Below, in pieces: positions 51,693-60,307 of a DNA stretch of 64,000 bases. This DNA comes from Maricaulis sp963975345 (GTDB taxonomy: Bacteria; Pseudomonadota; Alphaproteobacteria; Caulobacterales; Maricaulaceae): NCBI RefSeq assembly GCF_963975345.1, contig NZ_CAXBGE010000007.1, forward strand, positions 62,001-126,000. Reading direction: 5' to 3'. Position 1 is the stretch's first letter. The number at the start of each line of letters is the position of its first letter. The notes beneath the pieces were generated by a model. That model ran no database searches. It had not been told where the DNA came from and worked only from the letters and a program-made list of their open reading frames with translations. The position numbers and the translations under genes are program-made.

Positions 51693-53351
51693 CTACAGCG
51701 GAATGGCTTTGGGCTTGAACGCCCGCAACCAGATAACCGCCAGCAGGCGGGAGAAGACAAAGGCGGTGAAGACGGAGGTAATGATGCCGATCGCCAGCGT
51801 GATGGCAAAGCCGCGCACCGGACCGGCACCGAGCATGTACAGGACAGCGGCAGCGATGAAGGTCGTGACGTTGGCGTCCAGAATCGCTGACAGCGCGCGC
51901 TCATAGCCCGCCTGCAGCGCATTGGCCGGCGTTCGCCCGAGCTTGTTCTCCTCGCGGATACGCTCATAGATCAGCACATTGGCATCAACTGCCATACCGA
52001 TGGTCAGGATGATACCGGCGATACCCGGCAGGGTCAGCGTCGCGCCGAGGCCCGACAAGGCGCCCATGATCAGGATGACGTTGACCATCAGGGCTATGGT
52101 CGCGAACACGCCGAACAAGCCGTAGGCCGCGATCATGAAGACAATAACGGCAAGGAAGCCGACCAGAACGGCAAGCTCACCGCTTTCGATCTGGTCCTGT
52201 CCGAGACTGGCGAGAACCGTGCGCTGTTCGACCGGTGTCAGCGAAGCCGGCAGGGCACCCGCATTGAGCAGAACAACAAGCTGCTGTGCCGTTTCATAGG
52301 TGAAATTGCCCTCAATAATGCCGGATCCGCCCAAGATCGGGCCGCGAATATTGGGCGCGGTGATGATTTCCCCGTCGAGCACGATCGCAAACCGCTTGCC
52401 GACATTATTGCGGGTCATGTCGCCGAACACCAAGGCGCCCTGGGTGTCAAAGCGGAAAGCGACGACCGGGCCGACCGCGGTTTGTGACGTGCTGACGCTG
52501 GCGCTGGTCAGATTCTCACCGGTCAGGCGCGAGGCGGTCTCGACCGCGAGATAGGTCGGCGGATTGGTGCTCGCCATTGGGTAGATGGTGCGGCCGGGCG
52601 GCACGCGGGCCTGGCCATTCGGGCCCGGATTGATGGTCTCGTCGACGAGGTGGAAACTCATGCTCGCCTGGGCGCCGACAATCGCGATGATCGCATCGGG
52701 ATCACTGGCACCGGGAACCTGGACCAGAACCCGTGAATCGCCCTGGCGGGCAATGGTCGGATCGGTCGTGCCCAGCCCGTCAAGCCGGCGCCGGATCACT
52801 TCGATCGACTGGGTCACGGTGCGGGTGCGAATGGCTTCGAGCTGCTCCGGCGTCACGCCGAGGCGGATCGCGCTGAGATCACTGCCATCGCGGCGAACAT
52901 CCAGGGTCTGCGTCAGCCCGGGCTGGCCCAGCGCCGAGGACACCGGCTGGGAAAGTTCCGAGAGGACGTCATAGGCGGCATCGCGGTCATCGGGACGCGC
53001 CATCAGCACGACCACTTCATCGCCGACCACGGCGACGCTGCGAGCCAGCAAAGGCGGCGTTGCCGCGCGCAGGGTCTGACGCGCATCAGCGGCAAGTGTT
53101 TCCAGCTGGCCCTCACGGACCTCAGCCATATTCACTTCAAAGACGATGTGCGAACCGCCCTGCAAATCGAGGCCGAGATTGACCGTCTTGCTTGGGATCC
53201 AGCGCCAGATGCCACGCGGTTCTTGCGAATTGTCGATCTCGTTGACGCTGTAACGATCGGATTCCGGAACCAGGTTCGGAAGCGAATACAGCACACCCAG
53301 GAAAATGACGGCAATAATGGAAAAGAGCTTCCAGCGCCCGAATTGCAGCAT
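51693..53351 (-). CDS. secD: Protein translocase subunit SecD
   Basis: 552 residues. First helix near 10-28, then 'LGLDLQGGSHIVFEV', the large periplasmic P1 domain, and five C-terminal helices with 'GIAGIILTIGMAVDANVLIY'. The partner of SecF; pulls translocated protein outward. It lies 13 bases upstream of secF and 28 bases downstream of yajC. Confidence 0.97.
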   Translation of the reverse strand: MLQFGRWKLFSIIAVIFLGVLYSLPNLVPESDRYSVNEIDNSQEPRGIWRWIPSKTVNLGLDLQGGSHIVFEVNMAEVREGQLETLAADARQTLRAATPPLLARSVAVVGDEVVVLMARPDDRDAAYDVLSELSQPVSSALGQPGLTQTLDVRRDGSDLSAIRLGVTPEQLEAIRTRTVTQSIEVIRRRLDGLGTTDPTIARQGDSRVLVQVPGASDPDAIIAIVGAQASMSFHLVDETINPGPNGQARVPPGRTIYPMASTNPPTYLAVETASRLTGENLTSASVSTSQTAVGPVVAFRFDTQGALVFGDMTRNNVGKRFAIVLDGEIITAPNIRGPILGGSGIIEGNFTYETAQQLVVLLNAGALPASLTPVEQRTVLASLGQDQIESGELAVLVGFLAVIVFMIAAYGLFGVFATIALMVNVILIMGALSGLGATLTLPGIAGIILTIGMAVDANVLIYERIREENKLGRTPANALQAGYERALSAILDANVTTFIAAAVLYMLGAGPVRGFAITLAIGIITSVFTAFVFSRLLAVIWLRAFKPKAIPL

Positions 53352-53379
53352 GACGGCGAACCTTGTTCAGCAGGAGCGG

Positions 53380-53688
53380 TTAGGTATTGGCCGCATCATT
53401 GGCCGGCTTCGGTTCAGTCCGACCGCGCACATCAGCAATGGTGTGCTTGATGACCCGCACTTCGACGCCCTTGGACAATTCGACGACGGCTTCGCCCTCT
53501 TCGACCTTGACCACTTTGCCGACCAAACCGCCCTGGGTGACGACGACATCGCCGCGCTTCAGGCTTTCGATCAGGTCGCGGTGTTCCTTGGCGCGCTTTT
53601 GTTGCGGCCGGATCAGCAGAAAGTAGAAAACGAGGCCCATCAGGACGAGCATCGGGATCGGCGATTCGAGAATGGTCTGGAGATTCAT
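53380..53688 (-). CDS. yajC: Sec translocase accessory protein YajC
   Basis: 102 residues. One transmembrane helix ('PMLVLMGLVFYFLLIRPQQ') then a cytoplasmic domain with 'KRGDVVVTQGGLVGKVVKV'. The first gene of the yajC-secD-secF operon. A C-terminal tail of about 20 residues is Pro/Glu/Lys-rich. Confidence 0.96.
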   Translation of the reverse strand: MNLQTILESPIPMLVLMGLVFYFLLIRPQQKRAKEHRDLIESLKRGDVVVTQGGLVGKVVKVEEGEAVVELSKGVEVRVIKHTIADVRGRTEPKPANDAANT

Positions 53689-53811
53689 AGCGGGCTCCGC
53701 TTGCCGGTGACGCGCTGCCGCAGGGGCAGCAGGCCAAATTCGATTTCGCCGGGACTATATCGGTGCGGGGGCCGGTTGCAACAAGGGTGACTGCAGGAAT
53801 TCCCGCCACGC

Positions 53812-54756
53812 TCAGCGCAAATAGCGCATCGGGTCTTCCGGATTGACGCCGCGGCGGATTTCAAAATGCACCTGGGCGATCTCCACAGTGCCGCTGGAGC
53901 CGGCCGATGCGATCACCTGGCCGCGCGTCACCTGGTCGCCTTCGCGCACCAGAAGCCGGCTGTTATGAGCATAGGCGGTGACAAAACCACCCTCATGGCG
54001 CAGCAGGATCAACTGGCCATAACCGGCCAGTTCCGAACCGGCATAGACCACCTGGCCCGGCGCGGCCGCATGGACCTCGGCGCCGGCCCGCGCTTCGATA
54101 TTGATGCCGTCATTGCGGCTGCCATCGGGTTTGCGGCCAAAGCCGGACAGGACAGTGCCGCGGATGGGCCAGTCGAAACTGACGGCGGCATTGGTCACTT
54201 GCTGCGCGGCCGGCAAGGTCGATTGCGCAGGCGGCGGACTGCGATAGGGCGTGCTCGGCGCGCTGGCCGCAGAACTGGCGCTCGAACTGGCCCCGGAACT
54301 GGCCACCGCTGCACCATAGGGCAGCTGGATCGACTGACCGACCTCCAGCTCGTAGGGCGAGCGGATACCATTATGGCTGGCCAATTGCTGGAAAGGAATA
54401 TTGTAGCGAAGCCCGATCCGGTAAAGATTTTCACCGCGCTGCACCACATGCACCGGCGGATGCGGCATCGACAGGGTCTGTCCCGGACGCACCGTGTAGG
54501 GCCGGTTGAGCCCGTTAGCCTGGGCCAGCTCTGCCATCTGAACGCCGCAGCGCTCGGCGATTTCCGACAGCGTATCGCCGGACCGCACAGTGTAACCGCC
54601 ATTGGCGCAAGCGCGCGAGACCGTTTGCGAACTGCCGGAATAGCTCGACGAGCCGGTGCGATAATCCACGTGCGCAGGCTCGCGCGGCACCGAAGAGCAC
54701 CCCGCCAACCCTGCACCCAGAGCCGCTACCACGCAGATCAAAACATTCCAGCGCAT
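53812..54756 (-). CDS. Lipoprotein M23 endopeptidase-family protein with LysM repeats
   Basis: 314 residues from the ATG at 54756, which gives a lipoprotein signal ending GLAGC. A GTG 15 bases upstream overlaps its own ribosome site and is unlikely. Two LysM peptidoglycan-binding repeats follow ('YTVRSGDTLSEIAERCGVQ' and 'HVVQRGENLYRIGLRYN'), then a Ser/Ala/Pro linker and a C-terminal M23 (LytM) domain ('NDGINIEARAGAEVHAAAP', 'GYGQLILLRHEGGFVTAYAH'). Asp in place of the usual catalytic His positions leaves doubt whether it is an active hydrolase or an EnvC/NlpD-type amidase activator. It lies beside pcm-surE, as nlpD does in many genomes. Confidence 0.9.
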   Translation of the reverse strand: MRWNVLICVVAALGAGLAGCSSVPREPAHVDYRTGSSSYSGSSQTVSRACANGGYTVRSGDTLSEIAERCGVQMAELAQANGLNRPYTVRPGQTLSMPHPPVHVVQRGENLYRIGLRYNIPFQQLASHNGIRSPYELEVGQSIQLPYGAAVASSGASSSASSAASAPSTPYRSPPPAQSTLPAAQQVTNAAVSFDWPIRGTVLSGFGRKPDGSRNDGINIEARAGAEVHAAAPGQVVYAGSELAGYGQLILLRHEGGFVTAYAHNSRLLVREGDQVTRGQVIASAGSSGTVEIAQVHFEIRRGVNPEDPMRYLR

Positions 54757-54858
54757 CGTCCCGACACACACCTCCGGCCAGTCATTCCGGCGATATCAAG
54801 CCAGAGAAGGCTTAACCGGCGGTTAGCCATGCGGGAGAAAACGACACAAGGGAAAATT

Positions 54859-55512
54859 CTAAAGCGATTTCGCTTCGCCCTTCACCAGCGGAACAAAGCG
54901 TACATCCATGATATCGGTGCGGGTCAACTCATCGCCTTCGCGCTGATAGCGCACCAGCACCTGTTTGGTACCACGGTCGAGCGGAGCGATGGCGATGCCG
55001 CCATCCTTGAGCTGGGCCAGGATTTCGTCGGGGCGCACCGGGGCCGAGGCGGTCAGGATGATGCGGTCGAACGGGGCCTGTTCCGGCCAACCCAACGTGC
55101 CGTCGCCGACGCGGGTGGTGATATTGGTCAGCCGCATTTGCGCAAAGCGCGCCTCGGCCTCGCGTGACAGGGTGCGATAGCGTTCGACCGAATAGACCCG
55201 CCGCGCCAGGCGCGACAGAACGGCCGCCTGATAGCCGGAGCCGGTGCCGATCTCGAGCACTTTGCAACGATCATCGAGTTTGAGCGCCTGGGTCATCAGC
55301 GCCACGATCAGCGGCTGGGAAATCGTCTGGCCGCAATCAATTGGCAAAGCGCGATCATCAAAGGCCTGGTCGCTGAAACGCTCCGGCACGAAAAGATCGC
55401 GCGGTGTGCGCTCGATGGCCGCGAGCACGCGCGCATCGGTCACGCCGCCGCCCCGCAGCGCCATCACCAGCTGGATCATGCGCGGATCGGGCATTCGCAT
55501 CGCGTCAGACAT
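54859..55512 (-). CDS. pcm: Protein-L-isoaspartate O-methyltransferase
   Basis: 217 residues. Uses SAM to repair isoaspartyl residues in aged proteins. SAM motif I is 'VLEIGTGSGYQAAVLSRL', and the family block 'LPIDCGQTISQPLIVALM' precedes it. It starts five bases after the surE stop, so pcm-surE are co-transcribed. Confidence 0.95.
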   Translation of the reverse strand: MSDAMRMPDPRMIQLVMALRGGGVTDARVLAAIERTPRDLFVPERFSDQAFDDRALPIDCGQTISQPLIVALMTQALKLDDRCKVLEIGTGSGYQAAVLSRLARRVYSVERYRTLSREAEARFAQMRLTNITTRVGDGTLGWPEQAPFDRIILTASAPVRPDEILAQLKDGGIAIAPLDRGTKQVLVRYQREGDELTRTDIMDVRFVPLVKGEAKSL

Positions 55513-55517
55513 GGATT

Positions 55518-56312
55518 TCAGCTCCGCGGCGGGACGCCGCCCAGCATGCGCTTGAGCTTGCCCAGCGTCTCGCCATGGGTGAGGTCCATATGCAGCGGCG
55601 TCACCGAAATCTTGCCTTCATAGATGGCGCGCAGATCAACGCCCTCGGGCGGATTGGACAACAGGCCCTTGAAGGCCAGCCAGTAATAATCATCGCCGCG
55701 TGGATCGACGCGATGTTCGGCGTGCAGGATATGCTGGTCACGCCGGCCCTGACGGGTGACCTCAACCTCGGTCACATCCTCAACCTTGGCGTCGGGGAAA
55801 TTGATATTCATCAACACATCCTCCGGCCATTGCAGATCGAACAGCCTGCGCAGGATCGGCGCGCCGAAAGTCTGCGCCGTCTCCCACTCGATCGGGTCGC
55901 CCTTCTTGAAACCATAGGCCTGCGACAGGGCAACGGAGGGAATGCCCAGCTGCATGCCCTGCATCGCACCCGCCACCGTGCCGGAGAAAGTGACGTCCTC
56001 GGCGATATTCTGGCCGCGATTGACGCCGGACAAGACCAGATCGGGCTTCTTGCCCTTGACCAGATCCTGCACCCCGATCAGCACGGCATCGGTCGGCGTG
56101 CCGGACACGGAAAAGCGCCGCTCATCATATTGACGAATCCGCAGCGGAGCATGCAGCGACAGCGACCGCCCTGCCCCCGACTGCTCAAGCGCCGGCGCCA
56201 CGATCCAGACATCATCCGACAATTCCCGCGCAATCGCCTCAAGCACCTTGAGCCCCCGCGCATGCACGCCATCATCATTGGTCAACAGAATGCGCGGATT
56301 TTCCGGGATCAT
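55518..56312 (-). CDS. surE: 5'/3'-nucleotidase SurE
   Basis: 264 residues. Hydrolyses nucleoside monophosphates, linked to survival in stationary phase. Metal motif 'ILLTNDDGVHARGL' and 'SGVNRGQNIAEDVTFSGTVA' are intact. It is the first gene of surE-pcm, followed in the same direction by the M23/LysM lipoprotein. Confidence 0.97.
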   Translation of the reverse strand: MIPENPRILLTNDDGVHARGLKVLEAIARELSDDVWIVAPALEQSGAGRSLSLHAPLRIRQYDERRFSVSGTPTDAVLIGVQDLVKGKKPDLVLSGVNRGQNIAEDVTFSGTVAGAMQGMQLGIPSVALSQAYGFKKGDPIEWETAQTFGAPILRRLFDLQWPEDVLMNINFPDAKVEDVTEVEVTRQGRRDQHILHAEHRVDPRGDDYYWLAFKGLLSNPPEGVDLRAIYEGKISVTPLHMDLTHGETLGKLKRMLGGVPPRS

Positions 56313-56489
56313 GGCGGACAGCTTTCATGGCGGCGATTGAGTGGCCCGCTTCTAAACGATGGGAGACGCGCTGGACATAGCGCGATGCGGTGACGGGGGG
56401 CGTCGCGCGTGTTTTTAGCGGGCGCCCGCCTCTTCCTTGATGGAAGAGGTGTCGGCAAGCTGACAGAGCTGGTGACGATGTGAGTCGAT

Positions 56490-56783
56490 CTATCGCCCCG
56501 CCCGGTCCCAATCCTCCCGTCCATGGCGGATACGCAGAATTTCGATGCGCCCCGCATCAGCCTCCCGATAGACCATGATATGCGAGCCGCACGGATGTAT
56601 CCGCACCGGCGGATCGATCTCCATTCGCAGACGGGCCATATGCGGATTGGCGGCGATCCGCTCGAAGCTCGCGACCAGTGCTGCGAAATAGGCCTCTGCC
56701 TGGGCGACACCAAACAGTGCGACCCCCTCACGATAAATACCGACGAGATCGGCCTCCGCAGCCCGCGTCAGCCGATAGCGCAT
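56490..56783 (-). CDS. ParE-family toxin
   Basis: 97 residues. RelE/ParE fold with N-terminal 'YRLTRAAEADLVGIYREG', central 'RIAANPHMARLRMEI' and C-terminal 'SHIMVYREADAGRIEILRIRHG'. ParE toxins usually poison DNA gyrase. It lies three bases after the antitoxin stop codon. Confidence 0.93.
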   Translation of the reverse strand: MRYRLTRAAEADLVGIYREGVALFGVAQAEAYFAALVASFERIAANPHMARLRMEIDPPVRIHPCGSHIMVYREADAGRIEILRIRHGREDWDRAGR

Positions 56784-56786
56784 GAC

Positions 56787-57029
56787 CTATTCCGTCTCTG
56801 ACATGTCGCGCACCTGCGCCAGCACATCGGCAATCGGCCGATCGCTGAACCCGCTCGCAAGACCCTCGCTGACCAGATGCTGCATGTTCGCCAGCTTCGA
56901 GGCTCGATCCTGGTCGCGCCGGATCAGGTCGCGGACATAATCACTGGAATTGCTGTAGCGCCCGGTCAGGGCCTGCGCCTCGACCCAGTCCTTCATCCCG
57001 TCAGGGAGTGAGACATTCATAGTCGCCAT
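56787..57029 (-). CDS. ParD-family antitoxin
   Basis: 80 residues. The ribbon-helix-helix N-terminus 'TMNVSLPDGMKDWVEAQALT' with 'YSNSSDYVRDLIRRDQ' binds operator DNA; the C-terminal tail neutralises ParE. It is the first gene of the pair with GAGGAGGC upstream. The module lies between serS and surE, where housekeeping genes are otherwise contiguous, so it is probably an insertion. Confidence 0.92.
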   Translation of the reverse strand: MATMNVSLPDGMKDWVEAQALTGRYSNSSDYVRDLIRRDQDRASKLANMQHLVSEGLASGFSDRPIADVLAQVRDMSETE

Positions 57030-57339
57030 TTTTGCCTCCTCAACCGATATGGCAAAGATTGGCGGATATTGATCAATAATTCAAGCGCGCCGCCGGGAAA
57101 TATGCCTCTTGCGCCTATCCGCTCCCTACAGCGCTCCGCTATAGTGGCGACACCATAATCGGCGCAAGGAACGCAGAACTCAGAAAATAGCGCTAAAAAC
57201 TGAGGCAGAAGCAACCTATCCAATTGATTTTTATGAAATTTCCAAAAAACCAACCCGAGACAATCCAACCACCCAACCGCAAGCCAGCGCCCGGCTAACG
57301 CCAGCCCAGCGATAACCCGGCGATAGCCTAACAGCAGGC
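57030..57339. other. Intergenic region upstream of parDE and downstream of serS
   Basis: About 310 bases, AT-richer than the flanks in its central part. It must contain the parDE promoter. I see no gene, RNA or clear hairpin beyond weak GC stems near 57290-57335 following serS. Confidence 0.5.
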
Positions 57340-58617
57340 TTACGCCTCCAGCCGCTCCAGCCCGCCCATATAGGGCCGCAGCACGGTCGGGATGGTGATC
57401 GAGCCATCGGCGTTCTGGTGATTTTCCATAACCGCGAGCATGCCCCGTCCGACGGCGACGCCGGAACCGTTGAGGGTGTGCAGGAAGGCGGGTTTCTTCT
57501 CGCCCTCCTTGCGATAGCGCGCATTCATCCGCCGCGCTTGGAACTCACCGCAATTGGAGCAGGACGAGATCTCGCGATAGGCGTCCTGGCTGGGCAGCCA
57601 GACTTCGAGGTCATAGGTGCGCTGGGCCGAGAAACCCATATCGCCATTGCACAACAGCATCACCCGATAGGGAAGCTCCAGCAATTGCAAGACTTTTTCG
57701 GCACAACCAGTCATCCGGTCGAGTTCGGCGGCGCTGTCTTCCGGCTTCACCAGGGAGACCATTTCGACCTTCTGGAACTGGTGCATGCGGATCATGCCAC
57801 GCGTATCGCGGCCGGCCGAACCGGCTTCGGCGCGGAAACAAGGCGTATAGGCGGTCATCCGCATCGGCAGCGTGTCGTCGGCGTGGATCGCATCGCGGGC
57901 CAGATTGGTCAGCGGCACTTCGGCGGTCGGGATCATCCAGCGACCATCTGTGGTGCGGAAGAGATCCTCGGCGAATTTGGGCAATTGGCCGGTGCCGAAC
58001 AGGGCTTCGTCGCGCACCAGATAGGGCGGGCTGACTTCGAGATAGCCGTGCTCGCCGGTGTGCAGATCGAGCATGAATTGCGCCAACGCCCGCTCCAGCC
58101 GCGCCAGACCGCCCTTCAGTGCCACAAAGCGCGCACCGGACATGGCAGCAGCACCCTCGAAATCCATCTGGCCAAGGCCCTCGCCGAGATCGACATGGTC
58201 TTTCGCCTTGAAACCCAAAGGCTTCGGCTCGCCCCAGCGGCGCACTTCCTGATTGTCAGCCTCATCCTTGCCCAGCGGCACATCGGCCTCGGGCAGATTG
58301 GGCAGGGCCGCGAGATGCTGGTTCAGCGCCTCGTCGAAATGCTTCGCCTGCTCGCCGCTCTCTTCGAGCACGGTTTTGAGCCGGTCGACTTCACCGCGCA
58401 GGCGATTGAACTCGGCCTCATCGCCGCTCGCCTTGGCGCGCCCGACCAGCTTGGACAGGGCATTACGCTCTGTCTCGGCTTCCTGCTGGCGCCCGAGCGC
58501 TTCGCGGCGCTTGCTGTCGAGCTCGAGCAGGGCCGGCGATTGTGGCTGCAGGCCACGCCGGCCAAGGGCGGCGTCAAAAGCGGCAGCATCGTCACGGATG
58601 AGCTTGATATCGTGCAT
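57340..58617 (-). CDS. serS: Seryl-tRNA synthetase
   Basis: 425 residues. N-terminal coiled-coil arm (about 30-100) and class II catalytic core with motif 2 'FRAEAGSAGRDTRGMIRMH' and motif 3 'GSGVAVGRGMLAVMEN'. The Ser-binding region 'EISSCSNCGEFQARRMN' is intact. It follows tatC by 83 bases on the same strand. Confidence 0.98.
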   Translation of the reverse strand: MHDIKLIRDDAAAFDAALGRRGLQPQSPALLELDSKRREALGRQQEAETERNALSKLVGRAKASGDEAEFNRLRGEVDRLKTVLEESGEQAKHFDEALNQHLAALPNLPEADVPLGKDEADNQEVRRWGEPKPLGFKAKDHVDLGEGLGQMDFEGAAAMSGARFVALKGGLARLERALAQFMLDLHTGEHGYLEVSPPYLVRDEALFGTGQLPKFAEDLFRTTDGRWMIPTAEVPLTNLARDAIHADDTLPMRMTAYTPCFRAEAGSAGRDTRGMIRMHQFQKVEMVSLVKPEDSAAELDRMTGCAEKVLQLLELPYRVMLLCNGDMGFSAQRTYDLEVWLPSQDAYREISSCSNCGEFQARRMNARYRKEGEKKPAFLHTLNGSGVAVGRGMLAVMENHQNADGSITIPTVLRPYMGGLERLEA

Positions 58618-58700
58618 GGCGGTGATCTCGGTTCAACAATCTGTGAGCGGGCTATAGCCTCAGCCGCCATTTTCGTAAACCGGGTCAGGCTCAGGCCGGA

Positions 58701-59507
58701 TCAGGCCTCGTCGACCTCTGTCGTCTTCGGTTCCATCCAGCGCATCATCACGATGGACAGGAAATACAGCAGCAGCAGGGCCGAGCCGAGCATGATCTGG
58801 CTGATCGGATCGGGCGGCGTCACGAAGGCCGCGAACAGCGCGATGCCAACGACGGCAAAGCGCCAACTGCCCAGCATCTGCTTGGAATTGATGATCCCGG
58901 CCTTGGCCAGCAACATCATCAGGATCGGCATCTGGAAGGAGATCCCAAACACCAGCATCAGCGTCGTGATCAGATTCATATAGTCGGAGACATTGAGCAG
59001 AAGCTCGATCGAAATCCCCGGCCCCGCACTGGCCTGTTCCTGGCCCAGCGAGAAACGCATCACCATCGGCAAAACAAGGAAATACACAAAGCTCACCCCG
59101 GCCGCGAACAGCACCGGCGACAGGCCCAGGAAGGGCGCGAAAGCGCCACGTTCATTCTTGTACAGACCCGGCTGCACGAAGCCATAGATCTGCCAGGCGA
59201 TCACCGGGAAGACGACCATGATCGCGCCGACCAGAGCCAGCTTCAGCTTGACGAAAAAGAATTCCAGCGGCGCAAAGAAATTCGCCGTCAGGTCGAGATC
59301 CTCGACCGGCACGCCGCGCACGATCGAAGCCGCGTGGCTATAGGGCGCGAGCAACCATTCATACAGGATCGCCGAAGCGAAGAAGCAGCCGATAAAGGCG
59401 ACGGTCAGAAAGCCGATCACCACCAGCAGGCGCTGACGCAGCTCGATCAGATGATCCATCAACGGCGCGCGGCTCGCCTCAACCTCGTCGTGTTCAATCT
59501 CGGCCAT
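58701..59507 (-). CDS. tatC: Sec-independent protein translocase TatC
   Basis: 268 residues with six transmembrane helices. Recognises twin-arginine signal peptides. The N-terminal 'APLMDHLIELRQRLLVVIG' and the first periplasmic loop are typical. It is the last gene of tatA-tatB-tatC in transcription order, five bases after tatB. Confidence 0.97.
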   Translation of the reverse strand: MAEIEHDEVEASRAPLMDHLIELRQRLLVVIGFLTVAFIGCFFASAILYEWLLAPYSHAASIVRGVPVEDLDLTANFFAPLEFFFVKLKLALVGAIMVVFPVIAWQIYGFVQPGLYKNERGAFAPFLGLSPVLFAAGVSFVYFLVLPMVMRFSLGQEQASAGPGISIELLLNVSDYMNLITTLMLVFGISFQMPILMMLLAKAGIINSKQMLGSWRFAVVGIALFAAFVTPPDPISQIMLGSALLLLYFLSIVMMRWMEPKTTEVDEA

Positions 59508-59512
59508 GATGG

Positions 59513-60004
59513 CTATTCGTCATCCCTGGAAGGTTCTGGCCTGGCCGGTTCTAGCTTGGAAGGTTCTGGCTTGAAAGGTTCTGGCTTGGAAGGTTCTGGC
59601 TTGGAAGGTTCTGGCTTGGAAGCTTCCGGCTTTTTGGCCTCAGGCTTTTTGGAGTCCGGCTTGGGCGCATCGAAGCGCTCATCGCCGATCCGATTGGCGC
59701 TGGCCATTTTCAATTGCCGGATCTTGTCATTCTGGGCTTCAAGTGCGGCCTTATCGAATTCGCCGGAAATTTCCTCGATCGGATTGCCGCGCTTCAGGGC
59801 TTCGATTTCCTTGCGCAAATCGGACAATTCTGTCTCGCGACCGAGTTCCTCGAAACTGGCTTGGAATTCCCGGGCCATGCCGCGGGCCTGGGCCAGCATG
59901 CGACCGATCCGCCGCATCAACACCGGCAATTGCTGCGGGCCGACCACAACGAGCGCCAGCACCAGCACCACCAGCATTTCCGGCATTCCGATGCCGGGTG
60001 CCAT
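59513..60004 (-). CDS. tatB: Sec-independent protein translocase TatB with repetitive C-terminal tail
   Basis: 163 residues. The N-terminal helix and amphipathic segment 'LALVVVGPQQLPVLMRRIG' are TatB-like. Residues about 120-163 are a repetitive Lys/Pro/Glu/Ser tail encoded by 15-base tandem repeats. The tail lies on the cytoplasmic side and may vary in length between strains. Coupled to tatA (5 bases) and tatC. Confidence 0.95.
   Translation of the reverse strand: MAPGIGMPEMLVVLVLALVVVGPQQLPVLMRRIGRMLAQARGMAREFQASFEELGRETELSDLRKEIEALKRGNPIEEISGEFDKAALEAQNDKIRQLKMASANRIGDERFDAPKPDSKKPEAKKPEASKPEPSKPEPSKPEPFKPEPSKLEPARPEPSRDDE
59528..59662. repeat. 15-base tandem repeats in tatB
   Basis: Seven units of about GGAAGGTTCTGGCTT (59528-59632) and two degenerate ones (to 59662). 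Each unit encodes five residues of the KPEPS type on the minus strand. The repeat length keeps the frame, so copy number could change without a frameshift. Confidence 0.9.
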
Positions 60005-60009
60005 AGCGA

Positions 60010-60240
60010 TTAAACTCCGGTTTTTTCGTCTTCACGCGCAGCGGCGTCGAGTCCGGGTGCGGGAGCGGCGGCGTCATCGCTTTCGCCCTCACCCTCGTCA
60101 TCCTCATCTTTCAGCCCCTTGCGGAAGCTGGTGATGCCCTTGGCGAAATCGCCCATCACGGCTGCAATCTTGCCGCGGCCGCCAAACAGCAGCACTGCGA
60201 GCAATACGACGAGAAGGATTTGCCACATTCCGGGAGCCAT
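60010..60240 (-). CDS. tatA: Sec-independent protein translocase TatA
   Basis: 76 residues from Met at 60240 (or 60228). Single N-terminal helix 'WQILLVVLLAVLLFGG' with polar Gln, an amphipathic helix 'GKIAAVMGDFAKGITSF', and an acidic tail. Oligomerises to form the Tat pore. First of tatABC. Confidence 0.95.
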   Translation of the reverse strand: MAPGMWQILLVVLLAVLLFGGRGKIAAVMGDFAKGITSFRKGLKDEDDEGEGESDDAAAPAPGLDAAAREDEKTGV

Positions 60241-60307
60241 CTGCCCCTCCGTCTAACCAATTGTCACAAGGTCTAATCCAGTTACCCGGTCGCGTCCAAT
60301 ACGGCGA

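Noticed and set aside
53866..55167. 433-codon open frame opposite the M23/LysM gene and pcm
   Set aside because: Spans two real genes on the other strand and reads as Arg/His-rich low complexity.
56429..56449. CCTCTTCC/GGAAGAGG hairpin with a neighbouring GCGGGCGCCCGC palindrome considered as a parE terminator
   Set aside because: On the minus strand the stems are followed by AAAAA, not a T tract, so it is not a convincing intrinsic terminator.
57418..58983. 521-codon open frame on the plus strand opposite serS
   Set aside because: Antisense shadow of serS and tatC; no domain or codon pattern of its own.
59528..59662. Short regular repeats considered as CRISPR
   Set aside because: Units are 15 bases with no spacers and lie in the tatB reading frame.
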